A DNA stretch of 64,000 bases from Sinotaia quadrata (GCA_028829895.1 CM054178.1:88470058-88534057); one strand, 5' to 3'; numbered from the stretch's first letter, positions 35,019-48,490 are shown. Notes: generated by a model not told the origin, from the letters alone. Made by a program: numbers and translations.

Positions 35019-36033
35019 TATTAGTTTTATTCACTGTTTCAATGAAGGAAATCAAGCAAACCTGTGTAGAGATTTATTTTTTTATTCCAAATAGGATATA
35101 ATTAAATATATGTGCAAACTATTACGAAAGTGTATTTATATAAATGAAATGCTCGGCGATTAATATTGAATTGTTCTGGGTTTTATTGCGTCTCTAAAAT
35201 TTATATTGCGTTGCGTTGGCTCCAGCATTTTGTCTCTTTGAAAAACTTAATAAAATAGAATGTTTGCTATTTGAGCATGAACGATTACATTATATTACAA
35301 ATCTAAACGCTGGAATACGTGATGGGTAGGTTTTTTTTATGCAGCATTATCACCACCTTTAAAAGATATATATGTTTATACTTTAGTCTCTTTCCAAAAT
35401 CTCCCTCTATCTACCCTAGCAAATAATAAACAATAACAACAACACCACCACCACTACCACCCCCCAAAAAAAAAACTGCTAAAGGACAACCTTGTAACCC
35501 AACCACTTTACTCGTAGCAATATGTCAAATAAGAATGCAATGGGTGATTATTTATAAGACTTACCGGTAAATAGGTGCCGACGGCTACAACGATGGTTAG
35601 GGCAATGATAATTATTGATATTGATGACGGTTGTGGTGAAGGGGGTAGTGTTCGATAAAAATGGTAGTGAAAAGAGATATTACATCATTGCCATTTATTG
35701 CAAATCATAATACTTCTCTAGTTCAGTATAAGTATCCGTTTATTTTGAACTAGCGTGGAGCCAGTTCTCTGTTCTAGCCGAAAATTAAGTACGTTTGCTG
35801 CAGTGCCTCGCACTTTACGTACTGCACGTGCGCTGTGAAATATGTGCAGGTGAAGAGAGATCTGGAAACATACCTGAAGGCATGTCGCGACAACTGTGAA
35901 ATCTTCCAGGTAAAATATCAAAGGTGTGTGCCCACGGGGTTATGACGCTCCACACAGTAATTTTTCTGCTTTTACCAACTACAAACTGAACTACTTTATG
36001 CAAAATTATTTTCTTGCTTCTTTAAAAAAAAAA
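35019..36033. other. No recognised gene; one weak exon candidate
   Basis: AT-rich sequence. On the plus strand 35802-35910 is open, preceded by tttgctgcag and followed by a donor-like gtaaaa. It has a Lys/Asp/Glu/Cys-containing translation but matches no family I know. An opposing frame is also open, so chance is likely. Confidence 0.2.
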
Positions 36034-36450
36034 AAAAAAAGTTACAGACTGCAACACAAAATACGGAAGTCTAGCCTTCTCTTGTATCAACTACAGACTG
36101 CAATATTTTATATAGAAGTCTTTACCTTTACAAACTACAGACTGCAATATTTTATATAGAAGTCCTTACCTTTACAAACTACAGACTGCAATATTTTATA
36201 TAGAAGTCTTTACCTTTGCAAACTACAGACTGCAATATTTTATAGAGAAGTCTTTACCGTTTTTTTTTTTTACCAACTACAGTTACTGCAGTATTTTATA
36301 GAGAAGTTTTTACCGGATTTTTTTACCGACTACAGACTGCAATATTTTATACATAAGTCTCCTCTGCTTCTTTACCAACTACATTCTGCAATGTTCTAAT
36401 TAGAAGTCTGTTCTGCTTCTTTACCAACTACAGAATGCAATAGTCTACAC
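36034..36450. repeat. 44-bp minisatellite, about 9 copies
   Basis: Units contain ctacagactgcaatatttta and tatagaagtctttacc. Copies diverge towards both ends and T-run length varies. Confidence 0.93.
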
Positions 36451-36595
36451 TCTACAGAGTAGTCTTTTCCTGTCGAGCGCTTATCAACACTTCCCCTTTT
36501 GACGATGTTTGGAAGCTTTACTGTTTGCAAGTTAGTGTTGCTCATTAACAATAGAGTAGGAATATTAAAGCATCACGCATTTTGTATTTTTGCTC

Positions 36596-36892
36596 GAAAT
36601 TTAAAATAAAACACATATTTTTGTTACTAAAAGTGTCGAAATTTAAAATAAAACACATATTTTTGTTACTAAAAGTGTCGAAATTTAAAATAAAACAGAT
36701 ATTTTTTGTTACTAACAGTCTCGAAATTTAAAATAAAACAGATATTTTTTGTTACTAAAAGTGTCGAAATTTAAAATAAAGCAGATATTTTTTGTTACTA
36801 AAAGTGTCGAAATTTAAAATAAAACTCATAATTTTGTTACTTAAAGAAATGAAATTTAAAATAAAAAAGATACTTTTGTTACTAAAAGAGTC
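36596..36892. repeat. 42/43-bp minisatellite, 7 copies
   Basis: Units contain gaaatttaaaataaaacaga and tttttgttactaaaagtgtc. Confidence 0.95.
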
Positions 36893-36997
36893 AGAGAGTC
36901 TACGGAATAAGAGGTAGGAACACTCGAAGTTGGGTGAGTTGGGTTCTCATTTAAAAAATATATTGTACTTGCTCTATTCCGATTGGGCAAAACATAC

Positions 36998-37105
36998 GGT
37001 TGTTAAAGATGTCTGACATGTTGGCAAAGCATGCGCTTGTTGAAAGATGTCTGACATGTTGGCAAAGCATGCGCTTGTTGAAAGATGTCTGACATGTTGG
37101 CAAAA
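36998..37105. repeat. 38-bp tandem repeat, 2.7 copies
   Basis: gatgtctgacatgttggcaa recurs at 37008, 37046 and 37084. Confidence 0.95.
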
Positions 37106-38160
37106 TGAGCAGTGCTACTTGTGATGACTTATTCAGAAGTTAGCATATTTCCAAAAATTACGTTTTGTAAAAAAGAAAATGATTTATTAAACATGGCTGA
37201 GTTTCGGGGAAGCTAATTATTTTCCTGCGATCTTTATGGAGCTTAATTAGGTCTATTTCAAAGGGTTTAGAAAATGAATTATCTCCATTTCACGTGTCTT
37301 GAGAGAGTTTGGGAGGACAATTTAAGTATACGAATTGTAAAGCTTAACTTTCTACATCGAGTTGCTTGGAGAGAAGAAATGAACTTTGTTCACAAGTTCA
37401 AGAAACTAGGTCTAATCTGCGAATTTGTGGAGACTAGTTCTGGAAGATGGTCTATTTTTGATTGTTTTTAACGCTATTGTAAAACACTTGTACACACACA
37501 CACTACACAATCACTATGAAGCAATTGAGTTAGCGTTTGTAGTTTTAGGCTTGTTTCTTCACATTAACTAAACTGCTACTAGAGTGTAGGACTCCCTTAA
37601 TATCGTCATAAAAGAAAAAAGACTAATCACATGAACAGATACTCTCTCTAACACAAACATACACAAACACATACAAACGCAACGTGAATGTATAAATCTA
37701 TAAAATATATTATTGCTTTACCAGATCATTAACTTGTAATATAACAGTAATTTATTCAAACCATTGTACTGTTTTGTTAGTGCAATAGGGGGAAGGAGGG
37801 GTATAAACTGACACTCTCCCACTATGGATGATAACCCGGGTCCCAGTGACGATTAATGAAGCCGGTTATGGAAAGATCGGACCATCTGGCACTTAATTAT
37901 TAACTTTGAGTTATCAGTTTTAGTTTATCGCACGGTAAACTGTGTATTAAATTAACAAACAATTCAGTATGTGAAGAAAGTCATAAAAATGAAACTCATA
38001 GATGGATACACTGCATATATGAATTAATCTAAACTATTTATAAAGTTATGCTGCATAATATAAATTTGTCTAAACTATTTATAAAGTTATACTAATGCGG
38101 TAAACCTAGTACTGAATAAAATGTCACAGTATTGGGGAAATCATGTACGATCTTTAGAGT
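37106..38160. other. No gene seen
   Basis: Unique AT-rich sequence. A 65-codon plus-strand frame at 37274 shows no recognised features. Confidence 0.5.
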
Positions 38161-38260
38161 TGCAACACTAATCAATGCGAATAACTTGCACTATCTTAAA
38201 AGTGGATATGAACACGCCACACTAATCAATGCGAATAACTTGCACTGTCTTGAACGTGAC
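38161..38260. repeat. About 58-bp duplication
   Basis: acactaatcaatgcgaataa + cttgcact occurs twice, in tandem with a short spacer. Confidence 0.88.
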
Positions 38261-38424
38261 AAGGTATCATTCAAACGGTGTGAGCCTAGAGCTGGAATCA
38301 AATTTTGGAATCTCCAGTGTAAGTTCAGTACCATACCTCTTTGCCACCGTCAATCACTCCCCTCCCCTCCCCCCCCTGCACACCTCCTTCGAAAAGATCA
38401 ATGGTTGTACCTAGTCGTTACCTT

Positions 38425-38676
38425 CTGCCCGGTAAACTCAGCTATAGTCACGTGACTGTCAGTCTCAGCACAGACTCCCTGTCAGAAGCTGTCGTCTTGC
38501 GTATTGTTCTGCCCGGTAAACTCAGCTATAGTCACGTGACTGTCAGTCTCAGCACAGACTCCCTGTCAGAAGCTGTCGTCTTGCGTATTGTTCTGCCCGG
38601 TAAACTCAGCTATAGTCACGTGACTGTCAGTCTCGGCACAGACTCCCTGTCAGAAGTGTCGTCTTGCGTATTGTTC
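38425..38676. repeat. 84-bp tandem repeat, 3 copies
   Basis: Units start at 38425, 38509 and 38593 (ctgcccggtaaactcagcta) and each contains gtcacgtgac, a perfect palindrome with an E-box core. 84 is a multiple of three, so a 28-residue repeat frame stays open. I see no evidence that it is translated. Confidence 0.95.
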
Positions 38677-38975
38677 GCATCGGGTGCTCACTGATGAATC
38701 AGGTGGCCAGCTAACGAAGCACTACTTTACAGACATTTTGCTGCAGCTCAGTTATCTGTGCCAAGCTTGTCCTGGCAGTTCACTTCCACGTTCACGGCAT
38801 TCTGCAATGTTTTCGCCATTAGATTCGATTATTGTTTCTTTCGGATTGTGTGTGCTCCAAGCAGTAGGACACTTCAATAATAACTACGTAGCTGTCCTGT
38901 ACTCGCCAATAAACGAATACGTCACTCTAAAACACATCGCAAATTTGACAGAAACTGCTACATCATAACTCTTGA
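38677..38975. other. Unassigned unique sequence
   Basis: A 94-codon plus-strand frame at 38684-38968 follows the 84-bp array. It has no recognisable domain and no supported splice sites. Confidence 0.35.
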
Positions 38976-39240
38976 CCGATAACTGGTAAATGGCAATTAA
39001 CACAAAGTGAGCAGGATACATAACGGTTGACCGATAAGCAGTAAATGACAACTAACACTTAGTGAGCAGGATACATAACGTTTGACCAATAAGCAGTAAA
39101 TGACAACTAACACTTAGTGAGCAGGATACATAACGGTTGACCGATAAGCAATAAATGACAACTAACACTTAATGAGCAGGATACATAACGTTTGACCGAT
39201 AAGCAGTAAATGACAACTAACACTTAGTGAGCAGGATACA
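38976..39240. repeat. 55-bp minisatellite, about 4.8 copies
   Basis: Units contain gataagcagtaaatgacaac, taacacttagtgagcagg and atacataacgttt. Confidence 0.95.
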
Positions 39241-39949
39241 GACAAACATTATGACTTTACTTTAAAGGAAATGACTAATCCCAGAAGCAGATTTTAACTC
39301 CTTCACTGCCTGACTGAATGGTGTGCATTGAAACATCTTTGTGACCACTTGCTGAAACAAAGCATAACCTGCGTACGTATATATATATGAACAGGAAAGT
39401 CCAACACAGACCTATATATTGTCACACTGTGAATAGAATGACATTAGTACTGATAGTAGCTTCAGTTATATTAGTCCCCTCGGCCCTCAGACAGTAATAG
39501 ATGTGTCATGTCTAATTATATCAGCATGGAAGATGTCCGTGGCAAGAATACGCGGGTCATCACGCCAAGTTATAATTTTTGTCCAATAGATCATGTATAT
39601 TAATTCTGGCATTGGTCATCGCCTACACTAGTGTTCATATTGTACAATTCATTGCTGTTGGAAATGAAATGGTGTCTTTTACTTCTCCACTAAAAAAAGT
39701 TGTCCTTTCGAAACCTAACTGAAAAGCACACCCAGTCCCAGAAATGCATGTACTTCTTTGGCCTGGTTGTGCGGGCGTTGGTGTGGAGAGCATATGTTGC
39801 TTTAGGGAATTCTTAAAATCGGGTGGAGTAAGGACCTACAAAACATGAAGTTCTGCTCTCACGGGTCTGGGGAGTTTTCATTATTGGTTTATTGTACCAG
39901 ACTTGTAGAATGTAGAAAGATGAGTAGTGTGGATCCTTATCACGTCACA
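39241..39949. other. No gene seen
   Basis: Unique sequence. No supported exon. Confidence 0.5.
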
Positions 39950-40440
39950 TCGGTCCATCTAGTCATAATATGTCATTTCAGTCCATCAAGACCCAATCTT
40001 TGTCATGCCATTTCAGTCCATCAAGTCACAATCCTTGTTATGACTTTTCCGTCCATCAAGACACAATGTTTGTCATGTCATTTCAGTCCGTCAAGTCACA
40101 ATCCTTGTCATATCATTTCAGTCCATCAAGTCTCAGTTATTGTCATGACTTTTCAGTCCATCAAGACACAGTCGTTGTCATGTCATTTTAGTCCATTAAG
40201 TCATAATCCTCGTCACATCACTTCAGTCTATCAAGTCATAAACCTTGTCGCGTCACTTCAGTCCATCTAGTCAATTCTTAACATGTCATTTCAGTCCACC
40301 AGCCCTTGGCACTCTACTCCATTTAATTTTAAATCTTTCTCAGTTAACAAAAGTCCATCAATACTTAATCTTTCTCAGTTCACATCAGTCCATCAATACT
40401 TAATCCTTCTCAATTCATTTCAGTCACATCACTTCGAATC
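39950..40440. repeat. About 36-bp minisatellite, about 13 copies
   Basis: Units are built from catttcagtccatcaagtca and caatccttgtcatgt, diverging rightwards. The 141-codon Ser/His/Val frame is repeat translation. Confidence 0.92.
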
Positions 40441-41256
40441 GTCTTCTCGTTTCATAACTTTTTGATTTACCAATCCTTGAGGTGTACATATCAGTTTAGT
40501 CCGAATCATTCTCTCTTCATTTCATACCTTTTTGAATGACCAGTCCCTGAGGTGCACATGGAAGAAAATTTGTTCGGGTGTTTGAATGTTGGTGGGTTGC
40601 TGCAGTTGGGTGATTATAATGCTTTAGCTCTGTTACTCTTTCTTAATCTCAGGCAAGTGTCAATTTTATCATTTGACTAAAGTTAGTTTATTGGTAATTA
40701 ATTATCCCCTAGAATCTGGAGCGGATATTATTTTTTATTTGGCTACGAACAATTTTTTGGTAATTAATTAAACTCCCACACGACAGGCTCACGATTAAAC
40801 TCAGTGATCTTACATTAAAAGTTTTGAAATGGGGGCAGTAAATCTGGAATCGCAGTTTATCGCTGGAGCTCTGTCTTGAAAATCAGGGCATCACGTGTTA
40901 AGCAAAGAATCTGACCAGTAATGATTCCGACATGCAACAGTGACATCCTCTATTCTGACAGCCGTACGCAAAATCAGCGAACAACGGTTATGTCTCCCAA
41001 ACATTCACCCATTCAAACATATGTCAAGGTTTGTGATCGAAGTTAATCGACAATTTCAACGTTGAAATTGTGGTCACTCACTCACTCACTCGCTCACTCA
41101 CTACTCACTGACTAATTCAAACACCCCAAAGAAAAGGTTTTTGATTGATACATTTCATATAAACATATATTGCTTGCAAATGATTTATTTCAAAATTGCT
41201 TTCGAAACAAACGAAGTAGGAAAAGATAGAAAGGCTGAAAGAAATGCTGAAACAAA
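40441..41256. other. No gene seen; 20-bp palindrome
   Basis: Unique sequence. caatttcaacgttgaaattg at 41051-41070 is a perfect 20-bp palindrome, followed by a short ACTC tract. Confidence 0.6.
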
Positions 41257-41294
41257 GAAAGAAAGAAAGAAAGAAAGAAAGAAAAAAAGAAAGA
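41257..41294. repeat. (AAAG)n microsatellite
   Basis: About nine AAAG units with one interruption. Confidence 0.96.
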
Positions 41295-41888
41295 TGTAAC
41301 ATCTTCTCTAAATTTCCAAATTGCATTTTAAATCTGAGAGTCTGGTTTGTTTCAATGTTTTCCCAGCCCTTTTATTTTATGTGACTCTCTGTGTGTACAG
41401 CAAAATTCATGATTGTCGTTATTCTGTTGGACTTGATGACTAGTATGATCTGACTTACTCGATGTGGTCTTATTTCGAGATCCCGCAGTATTTTAACTTC
41501 TTCTGCATCCAATGATTACATCTGGTTGGCGCATATATTGGTCGTATTGGTGTTTAGTTTCATTTCTTGTGAAACAGAGTATTATGTAATATTTCGCCAC
41601 TTCTCTCTGTCTTCGGATGAATTCTTTTACAGCGAGAAAATAACAATCCGGGTAGTAGATATTTTCATGCTTCACACACTCTGTTGCAAAGTCGGTAGTT
41701 GGGTCCTGCAAAGAAATGTGTTTGTTGCCTTGTGGGATTTGTTTATACTTGTACTGATAGAGCTTTGGAGAGTGTTTCTGTTATGGCTCTTAAACTCTTC
41801 TCTCTGTCATGTGCATGTTGGCTGCTTTGATGTTTTATCAGATTATGATGCATATTGACTGTGAATTTATTTTTGACTGTTATTATTC
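41295..41888. other. Unassigned; opposing open frames
   Basis: Frames of 110 codons (plus, 41526-41858) and 72 codons (minus, 41493-41711) overlap. Neither shows a family motif or splice context. I leave them uncalled. Confidence 0.35.
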
Positions 41889-41921
<33 letters not shown>

Positions 41922-42104
41922 GCCTTTTCTCACGATTTCTGTTGACTAAGTTTATGGAGGATGTGTCGTTTCCGAGGAGCGTTGCTTGGGCGAGTCTGTG
42001 GTTTCCAGGTAGTTTATTCAGATAGCTTTCCAACTCAGATTTTACGTTCACCAAGACTCCTATCACTACAAATATCACTTCTGCTTTTACATTCAAAGAA
42101 ATTG

Positions 42105-42195
<91 letters not shown>
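41889..42195. repeat. (ATT)n and a long (GT)n microsatellite
   Basis: An ATT tract at 41889-41921 and about 44 uninterrupted GT units at 42108-42195, with unique sequence between. Confidence 0.97.
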
Positions 42196-42196
<1 letters not shown>

Positions 42197-42861
42197 TTAG
42201 ATGAAGAAATTTGGACTCCAATGGTTAACTTCTGTGAAAGAAAGAAATAGGCACTCCCATAGTTCTTATATAAAGACACCATAATGCCACTCGTTACATG
42301 CATCACTAACCATGGGGCTGAGAGCCATAAGCGACATATGGGCCATGACTCTAGTTATGAACTCTTAGGTGTACTAAGTGCTCATCAAGAAAACTATCCC
42401 ATCTCTGACTTTCGTTATTATAATGGGGTACTTGTTCCTCAAACATCAGTGCATGCTGTCTTTCATTGCTTGCTGAATTTGCTCTTTTTAAAGTGAAAAA
42501 AGGGAATGAGGAGGAGCTGGAGAGAGGGAGGGATCTCAGTACTTTAAAGATATCTTTCCTCCTGTGATTTTCATTTACCACGTGTGCGGTAAAATGGTGT
42601 ATGAATTTAGATCGCCTTCTGTTTTGTTTTCTGAAACTTTCTTTCGCCTATGTCATTACACTTGGAAAAGACGTGGAAAGGCTCACGTTTACAACGTTTA
42701 GTATTTAACTCAGTTTGTGGAAGTGAGTAGTTAATCTATGCTCAAATGCGACTCTGCCGTACACACTGAGTGAAAGTTTTTTTTTTTTTAATCTGTCTGT
42801 CTTGGCAGTCTTGTAGAGAAAGAAAATAAGGGCTGTGCTTGGTCTGATGTGGGGTAGTTTT
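42196..42861. other. No gene seen
   Basis: Unique sequence. Short opposing frames at 42284-42581 are unrecognised. Confidence 0.5.
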
Positions 42862-44155
42862 CTGCTGTATTGTCTCTGTTTGTGCTTGATCTCTGTGTCT
42901 TCTCTTGTTTTTGCTTGTTCTCTGTGTGTCTTCTCTGTTTGTACTTGTCTCTGTGTGTCTTCTCTGTTTGTACTTGTCTCTGTGTGTCTTCTCTGTTTGT
43001 ACTTGTTCTCTGTGTGTCTTATCTGTTTGTACTTGTCTCTGTGTGTCTTCTCTGTTTGTACTTGTCTCTGTGTGTCTTCTCTGTTTGTACTTGTTCTCTG
43101 TGTGTCTTCTCTGTTTGTACTTGTTCTCTGTGTGTCTTCTCTGTTTGTACTTGTCTCTGTGTGTCTTCTCTGTACTTGTTCTCTGTGTGTCTTCTCTGTT
43201 TGTACTTGTCTCTGTGTGTCTTCTCTGTTTGTACTTGTCTCTGTGTGTCTTCTCTGTTTGTACTTGTCTCTGTGTGTCTTCTCTGTTTGTACTTGTTCTC
43301 TGTGTGTCTTCTCTGTTTGTACTTGTCTCTGTGTGTCTTATCTGTTTGTACTTGTCTCTGTGTGTCTTATCTGTTTGTACTTGTCTCTGTGTGTCTTATC
43401 TGTTTGTACTTGTCTCTGTGTGTCTTCTCTGTTTGTACTTGTCTCTCTGTGTCTTCTCTGTTTGTACTTGTTCTCTGTGTGTCTTCTCTGTTTGTACTTG
43501 TCTCTGTGTGTCTTCTCTGTTTGTACTTGTCTCTGTGTGTCTTCTCTGTTTGTACTTGTTCTCTGTGTGTCTTCTCTGTTTGTACTTGTCTCTGTGTGTC
43601 TTCTCTGTTTGTACTTGTCTCTGTGTGTCTTCTCTGTTTGTACTTGTTCTCTGTGTGTCTTCTCTGTTTGTACTTGTCTCTGTGTGTCTTCTCTGTTTGT
43701 ACTTGTTCTCTGTGTGTCTTCTCTGTTTGTACTTGTCTCTGTGTGTCTTCTCTGTTTCTACTTGTCTCTGTGTGTCTTCTCTGTTTGTACTTGTTCTCTG
43801 TGTGTCTTCTCTGTTTGTACTTGTCTCTGTGTGTCTTCTCTGTTTGTACTTGTCTCTGTGTGTCTTCTCTGTTTGTACTTGTTCTCTGTGTGTCTTCTCT
43901 GTTTGTACTTGTCTCTGTGTGTCTTCTCTGTTTGTACTTGTCTCTGTGTGTCTTCTCTGTTTGTACTTGTCTCTGTGTGTCTTCTCTGTTTGTACTTGTC
44001 TCTGTGTGTCTTCTCTGTTTGTACTTGTCTCTGTGTGTCTTCTCTGTTTGTACTTGTCTCTGTGTGTCTTCTCTGTTTGTACTTGTCTCTGTGTGTCTTC
44101 TCTGTTTGTACTTGTCTCTGTGTGTCTTCTCTGTTTGTACTCGTTTTCTGTGTGC
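42862..44155. repeat. 29/30-bp minisatellite, about 43 copies
   Basis: Unit: tctgtttgtacttgtctctg + tgtgtcttc (29 bp), with a 30-bp variant carrying ttctctg. All three plus frames are open for about 1.3 kb because the unit contains no stop in any frame and 29 = 3n+2 rotates the same three peptides. Cys/Leu/Ser/Val translations of 419-481 codons are therefore by-products. The order of 29- and 30-bp units is irregular. Confidence 0.97.
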
Positions 44156-44663
44156 CTTCTCTGACTGTTTGTGTGTTTGTTCAGTGCGTGTCTCTATTTG
44201 TTCTTCTGTCTATTTGGATTTCGCTGCATCTGTGTCTTTGTGTCTTTGTTTTGAATTCCTGCAGGTGTTTTTGTTTTTGATGTTGTCTTTTTTTGTCTTT
44301 TAGGCTGCCTTTCTCTCTCAGCCTCTGCTATATTTGAACATGACCCAAATGATAGTTTCTTAAATATCTAAATCCCATCAACATAAATACTTAGTCGCTG
44401 ACCCAGTGAGACATTAATGTAACATTATCCAGCTAGATGTATAAAACATTAAAAGGGTTAGAATTTAAAAAAATATTTATTTATTTATTTTGGGGGGATG
44501 ACATCCTAAAAGCAATCTGATTGACCTACAGTTGTTATTCCTGTTGTAAAGAAAAGTTTCAACTGCAGCTCCTAATCTGCCGCACACTCGCCAAGATTAT
44601 GTTAAACTAGCCACGCACAGATAAACTGCTTCATCTAGCAAACAAAATACTATCTATTCAACA
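44156..44663. other. No gene seen
   Basis: T-rich sequence then unique AT-rich DNA. Confidence 0.55.
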
Positions 44664-44905
44664 CTTTACCAATGCTACTCAACACTTTACCAATGCTACT
44701 TAAGACTTTACCAATGCTACTCAACACTTTACCAATGCTACTCAACACTTTACCAATGCTACTCAACACTTTACCAAGTTACTTAAGACTTTACCAATGT
44801 TACTCAACACTTTACCAATGCTACTCAATATGGTACCAATACTACTCAACAGTTTATCAATGCTACTCAACACTTTACCAATGCTACTCAACACTTTACC
44901 ACTGT
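44664..44905. repeat. 21-bp minisatellite, about 12 copies
   Basis: Unit: caacactttaccaatgctact, with taagac and agttac variants. 21 is a multiple of three, hence the open 7-residue repeat frames. Confidence 0.95.
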
Positions 44906-45149
44906 TCCTCAACAGCAATGGAAAAACAGGTTTGAGACTAATGCTTGTCCATGTACTGGTCAATGTTTTCATGTCTAGAGGACCAGCCACAAAATTACAC
45001 TATTTTCCAGCATCGGCCCAAAATCAAGGAAGCCCGGTTAAAGAGCTCCAGACATTAATTGTACCGAAGTAATAATGACGCCTGGTAACCAACGACATTG
45101 CCTAGCTCTAGTTCTATGACCAATCACAGTTGTGCCTGATACACCAGCA

Positions 45150-45250
45150 ACACATTGCCATGCATACTTCTGGTTCTGACCAGCACACTGCCATGCATAT
45201 TTCTGGCCTTCACCAGCATACTGCCATGCATACTTCTGGTTCTGAACATT
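45150..45250. repeat. About 33-bp repeat, 3 copies
   Basis: Units share tgccatgcatacttctggtt followed by variants of ctgaccagcaca. Confidence 0.88.
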
Positions 45251-45770
45251 GTTCAGACAACCATTCAGATATTTCCCAACCTACTACCAGATGTTTTGAT
45301 CAACATTCATGTCATCGTGACTCACCACTGCTGCAAGTTACAGTGACCTTTAGTGAAGAGTCAATCAAGTTACAGTGACCTTTAGAGAAGAGTCAATTGC
45401 TTCGCTCTATTTGTTTCTAATTAAGTGAATTTGTAAGACGATTGTAAACTACTAAATTTGAGCTGTACCTTTTCTTAGTCGAACAAGCCCTATAATCTAG
45501 GTATCTGTTATATCATTTGTCTCAATAAAGTCACAACTTTTGAAGGTACCAGAAAGTGTCGTTACGTCATTGATTTATGAATCTGTATCGAGCCGGGTTT
45601 AATGGACTTACATATTCTGATAGCTTGTTTACCATTTTGTTTTGATGCCTTCGTCTTTAGCAAACGTGTGATGCTGATTGATACGATAGCTTGATAAGCT
45701 AATTAGATGGGTACCAAATATTTCGTGTCTCCCTTGCAAGAATGAATAAATAGCGTCAGACTCTCTATGT
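45251..45770. other. No gene seen
   Basis: Unique sequence containing a short duplication, caagttacagtgacctttag, at about 45335-45382. Confidence 0.55.
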
Positions 45771-46027
<257 letters not shown>

Positions 46028-46982
46028 TTAATCACTCATACCCCTCGCCCCGTTGCTGATTTATTTTATCTTAATTTGAATGGAAGTTTAAAAAATACTG
46101 TGTTCACTCGTTTTCTTAAGATAATAAACTCACGATTATAATCAGTCTCTTTATCTCATTATTTTTCTCTCTCTCCAAACACACACAGACATATACACAC
46201 TACACACATTTTGAAACTTAGATACTTTTGAGAACTTGGATAATACTTCCAATACATTAATATTATCTTATACTAACACAAAATTTGAGATACATATACG
46301 AGGCGTGTCTGTTGAAATCAAAATGGTTGTTCTTGTTTAATATAGTACACAACATTTAATTTTAACACAAATTATTCAACTTTCAACAATTGCACTGAAA
46401 TTAAATTTATAAATTCATGAGCTGGACTTGACAAAGAAGTGTGTATTAAATGGAAAATATTTTGTAATCGAAATAAAAATAAATAAATATTGAAGACAAT
46501 TCAAGGTCTTGATAAAGAATGTGAATAAAACAGTAACAAATGAAAACATTCTACTCGTTCACCATATGCTTTTTCACATTCTGTGTAGAAAGAAAGAAAA
46601 AATAAAATAGAAAGTGGCTGTATCACATAGCTCCACCAATTTACTGAGAGATTTGAAGTGCAAACATAAAATACTGTCTTCAACTGAAAAGTGGAGTGTG
46701 CACGAGAACAGCAACAAGGGAAGCAAAACACAAAATCGGATCATTTAAAAATTCGTTAAGAAAAATAGTCTTTTGCTACATCAGTATACCAGTCTATCCG
46801 GGTTTTTTCCAAAAATCTTTAAGAATTATGTTCAGGAATTCCTGCAGATCAAGCATATGTGTTTCATTTTAACACTACTCCTCTTTCACACTCGGCTTAG
46901 AACGCCAACGACACGGAGTATTCAAGCAATTGCACTCTCGTCATTTAACAGATGTATTTTTCAAATCTCCCTCCCTCCCTCC
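46028..46982. other. No gene seen
   Basis: AT-rich unique sequence. No supported exon. Confidence 0.5.
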
Positions 46983-47283
<301 letters not shown>

Positions 47284-47346
47284 GATTGAGCTAATTTGAC
47301 CTTTTTTGCCGGTTTACATAGGTTTACATGTTTGCATCACGGCATA

Positions 47347-47535
47347 AGAAATGTAATAAACGCCTTACTAATGCATAACTACATCAATGAATACAGTATG
47401 CATTTTAAATAGTAATAAACGCCTTACTAATGTATAAATACATCAATGAATACAGTATGCATTTTAAATAGTAATAAACGCCTTACTAATGCATAAATAC
47501 ATCAATGAATACAGTATGCATTTTAAATAGTAATA
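47347..47535. repeat. 59-bp tandem repeat, 3 copies
   Basis: Units contain agtaataaacgccttactaa and acagtatgcattttaaat. Nearly identical. Confidence 0.95.
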
Positions 47536-47916
47536 ATGCTACTGATACTTATGTTTTGGATGATAATGATGTTAATGAGGATGATATTGATAACACTTTA
47601 AATGAATTTGCAGGTTATCTAGTGTGAATTAATAAATTCAAGCATGATAATAGAAGAGTAATTATGCAACCTTTTAATCTGACGATTTTCCTGTTCACAG
47701 AAAGCAAATAAAAGACAGTTTTCTTAAAAAAAAAAAAAAACATTCCAATGTGATGATTGGTTGTTTGGTTGTGCATTAAAAAAACCATCCATATACTCTG
47801 TAAACTGAAAATTTAAAAACATTTAGTACTGCGAACGCTGACCGTTTAGCACAAAATTTATAAATATAAACTAATGAATGTAGTCAACTTTGGTGAAATA
47901 TCATTGCATTTTTACA
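47536..47916. other. No gene seen
   Basis: AT-rich unique sequence with an A-run at 47726-47739. Confidence 0.55.
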
Positions 47917-48035
47917 AATGCACATAATAATAATTGTATTATAATTGTTAAGAGCCAGCTCCACATACAACATATACACATAATAATAATTGTATTATTA
48001 TTATTAAGAGCCAGCTCCACATACATCATATACAC
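47917..48035. repeat. About 59-bp duplication
   Basis: cacataataataattgtatt and aagagccagctccacatac occur twice in the same order. Confidence 0.9.
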
Positions 48036-48044
48036 AGAGCTGAG

Positions 48045-48320
48045 GAGACACCAGTCTATAGATGACTGAAAGACGCGGACCTAGAGATGGCTGAGAGATA
48101 CAGGCCTACAGGTGGTTGAGAGACGCGGGCCTACAGATGGTTGAGACACAGGCCTACAGATGGATAGAGGCACAGATCTGCATATGGCCGAGACACAGTC
48201 CTACAGGTAGCTGAGAGACATAGGCCTACAGATGGCTAGAGGCACAGACCTACATAAGGCTAAGAGACAGATGGCTGAGATACAGACCTACATATGACTG
48301 AGAGATACAGGTCTCAAAGC
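48045..48320. repeat. Degenerate repeat around cctacagatggctgagaga
   Basis: About ten units of 22-35 bp, variably diverged. Confidence 0.88.
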
Positions 48321-48490
48321 CCAAAACAGAAGCACTCATCAATAATACACAAAACTAAACACAATACACAAACTCCATAGAGGTGAAAATTATGAAGACC
48401 TCGAAGAATCTCCAATGCCGACTTTTGCAAGAAATTGGATGAAACAAGAGAACGTACATTAGTACCACTACTCGGATGTTAATCTCTAGA

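Noticed and set aside
41493..41858. Opposing 110- and 72-codon frames
   Set aside because: No motif, no splice context, and both strands open at once. Left uncalled.
42862..44155. CRISPR-like array with 29-30-bp repeats
   Set aside because: Units abut directly with no variable spacers, and the DNA is eukaryotic. The same holds for the 3830-4145 and 1-199 arrays.
42835..44303. Three overlapping plus-strand frames of 419-481 codons, Cys/Leu/Val-rich
   Set aside because: They are rotations of one 29/30-bp minisatellite unit that lacks stops in all frames. No promoter, splice sites or unique coding flanks.
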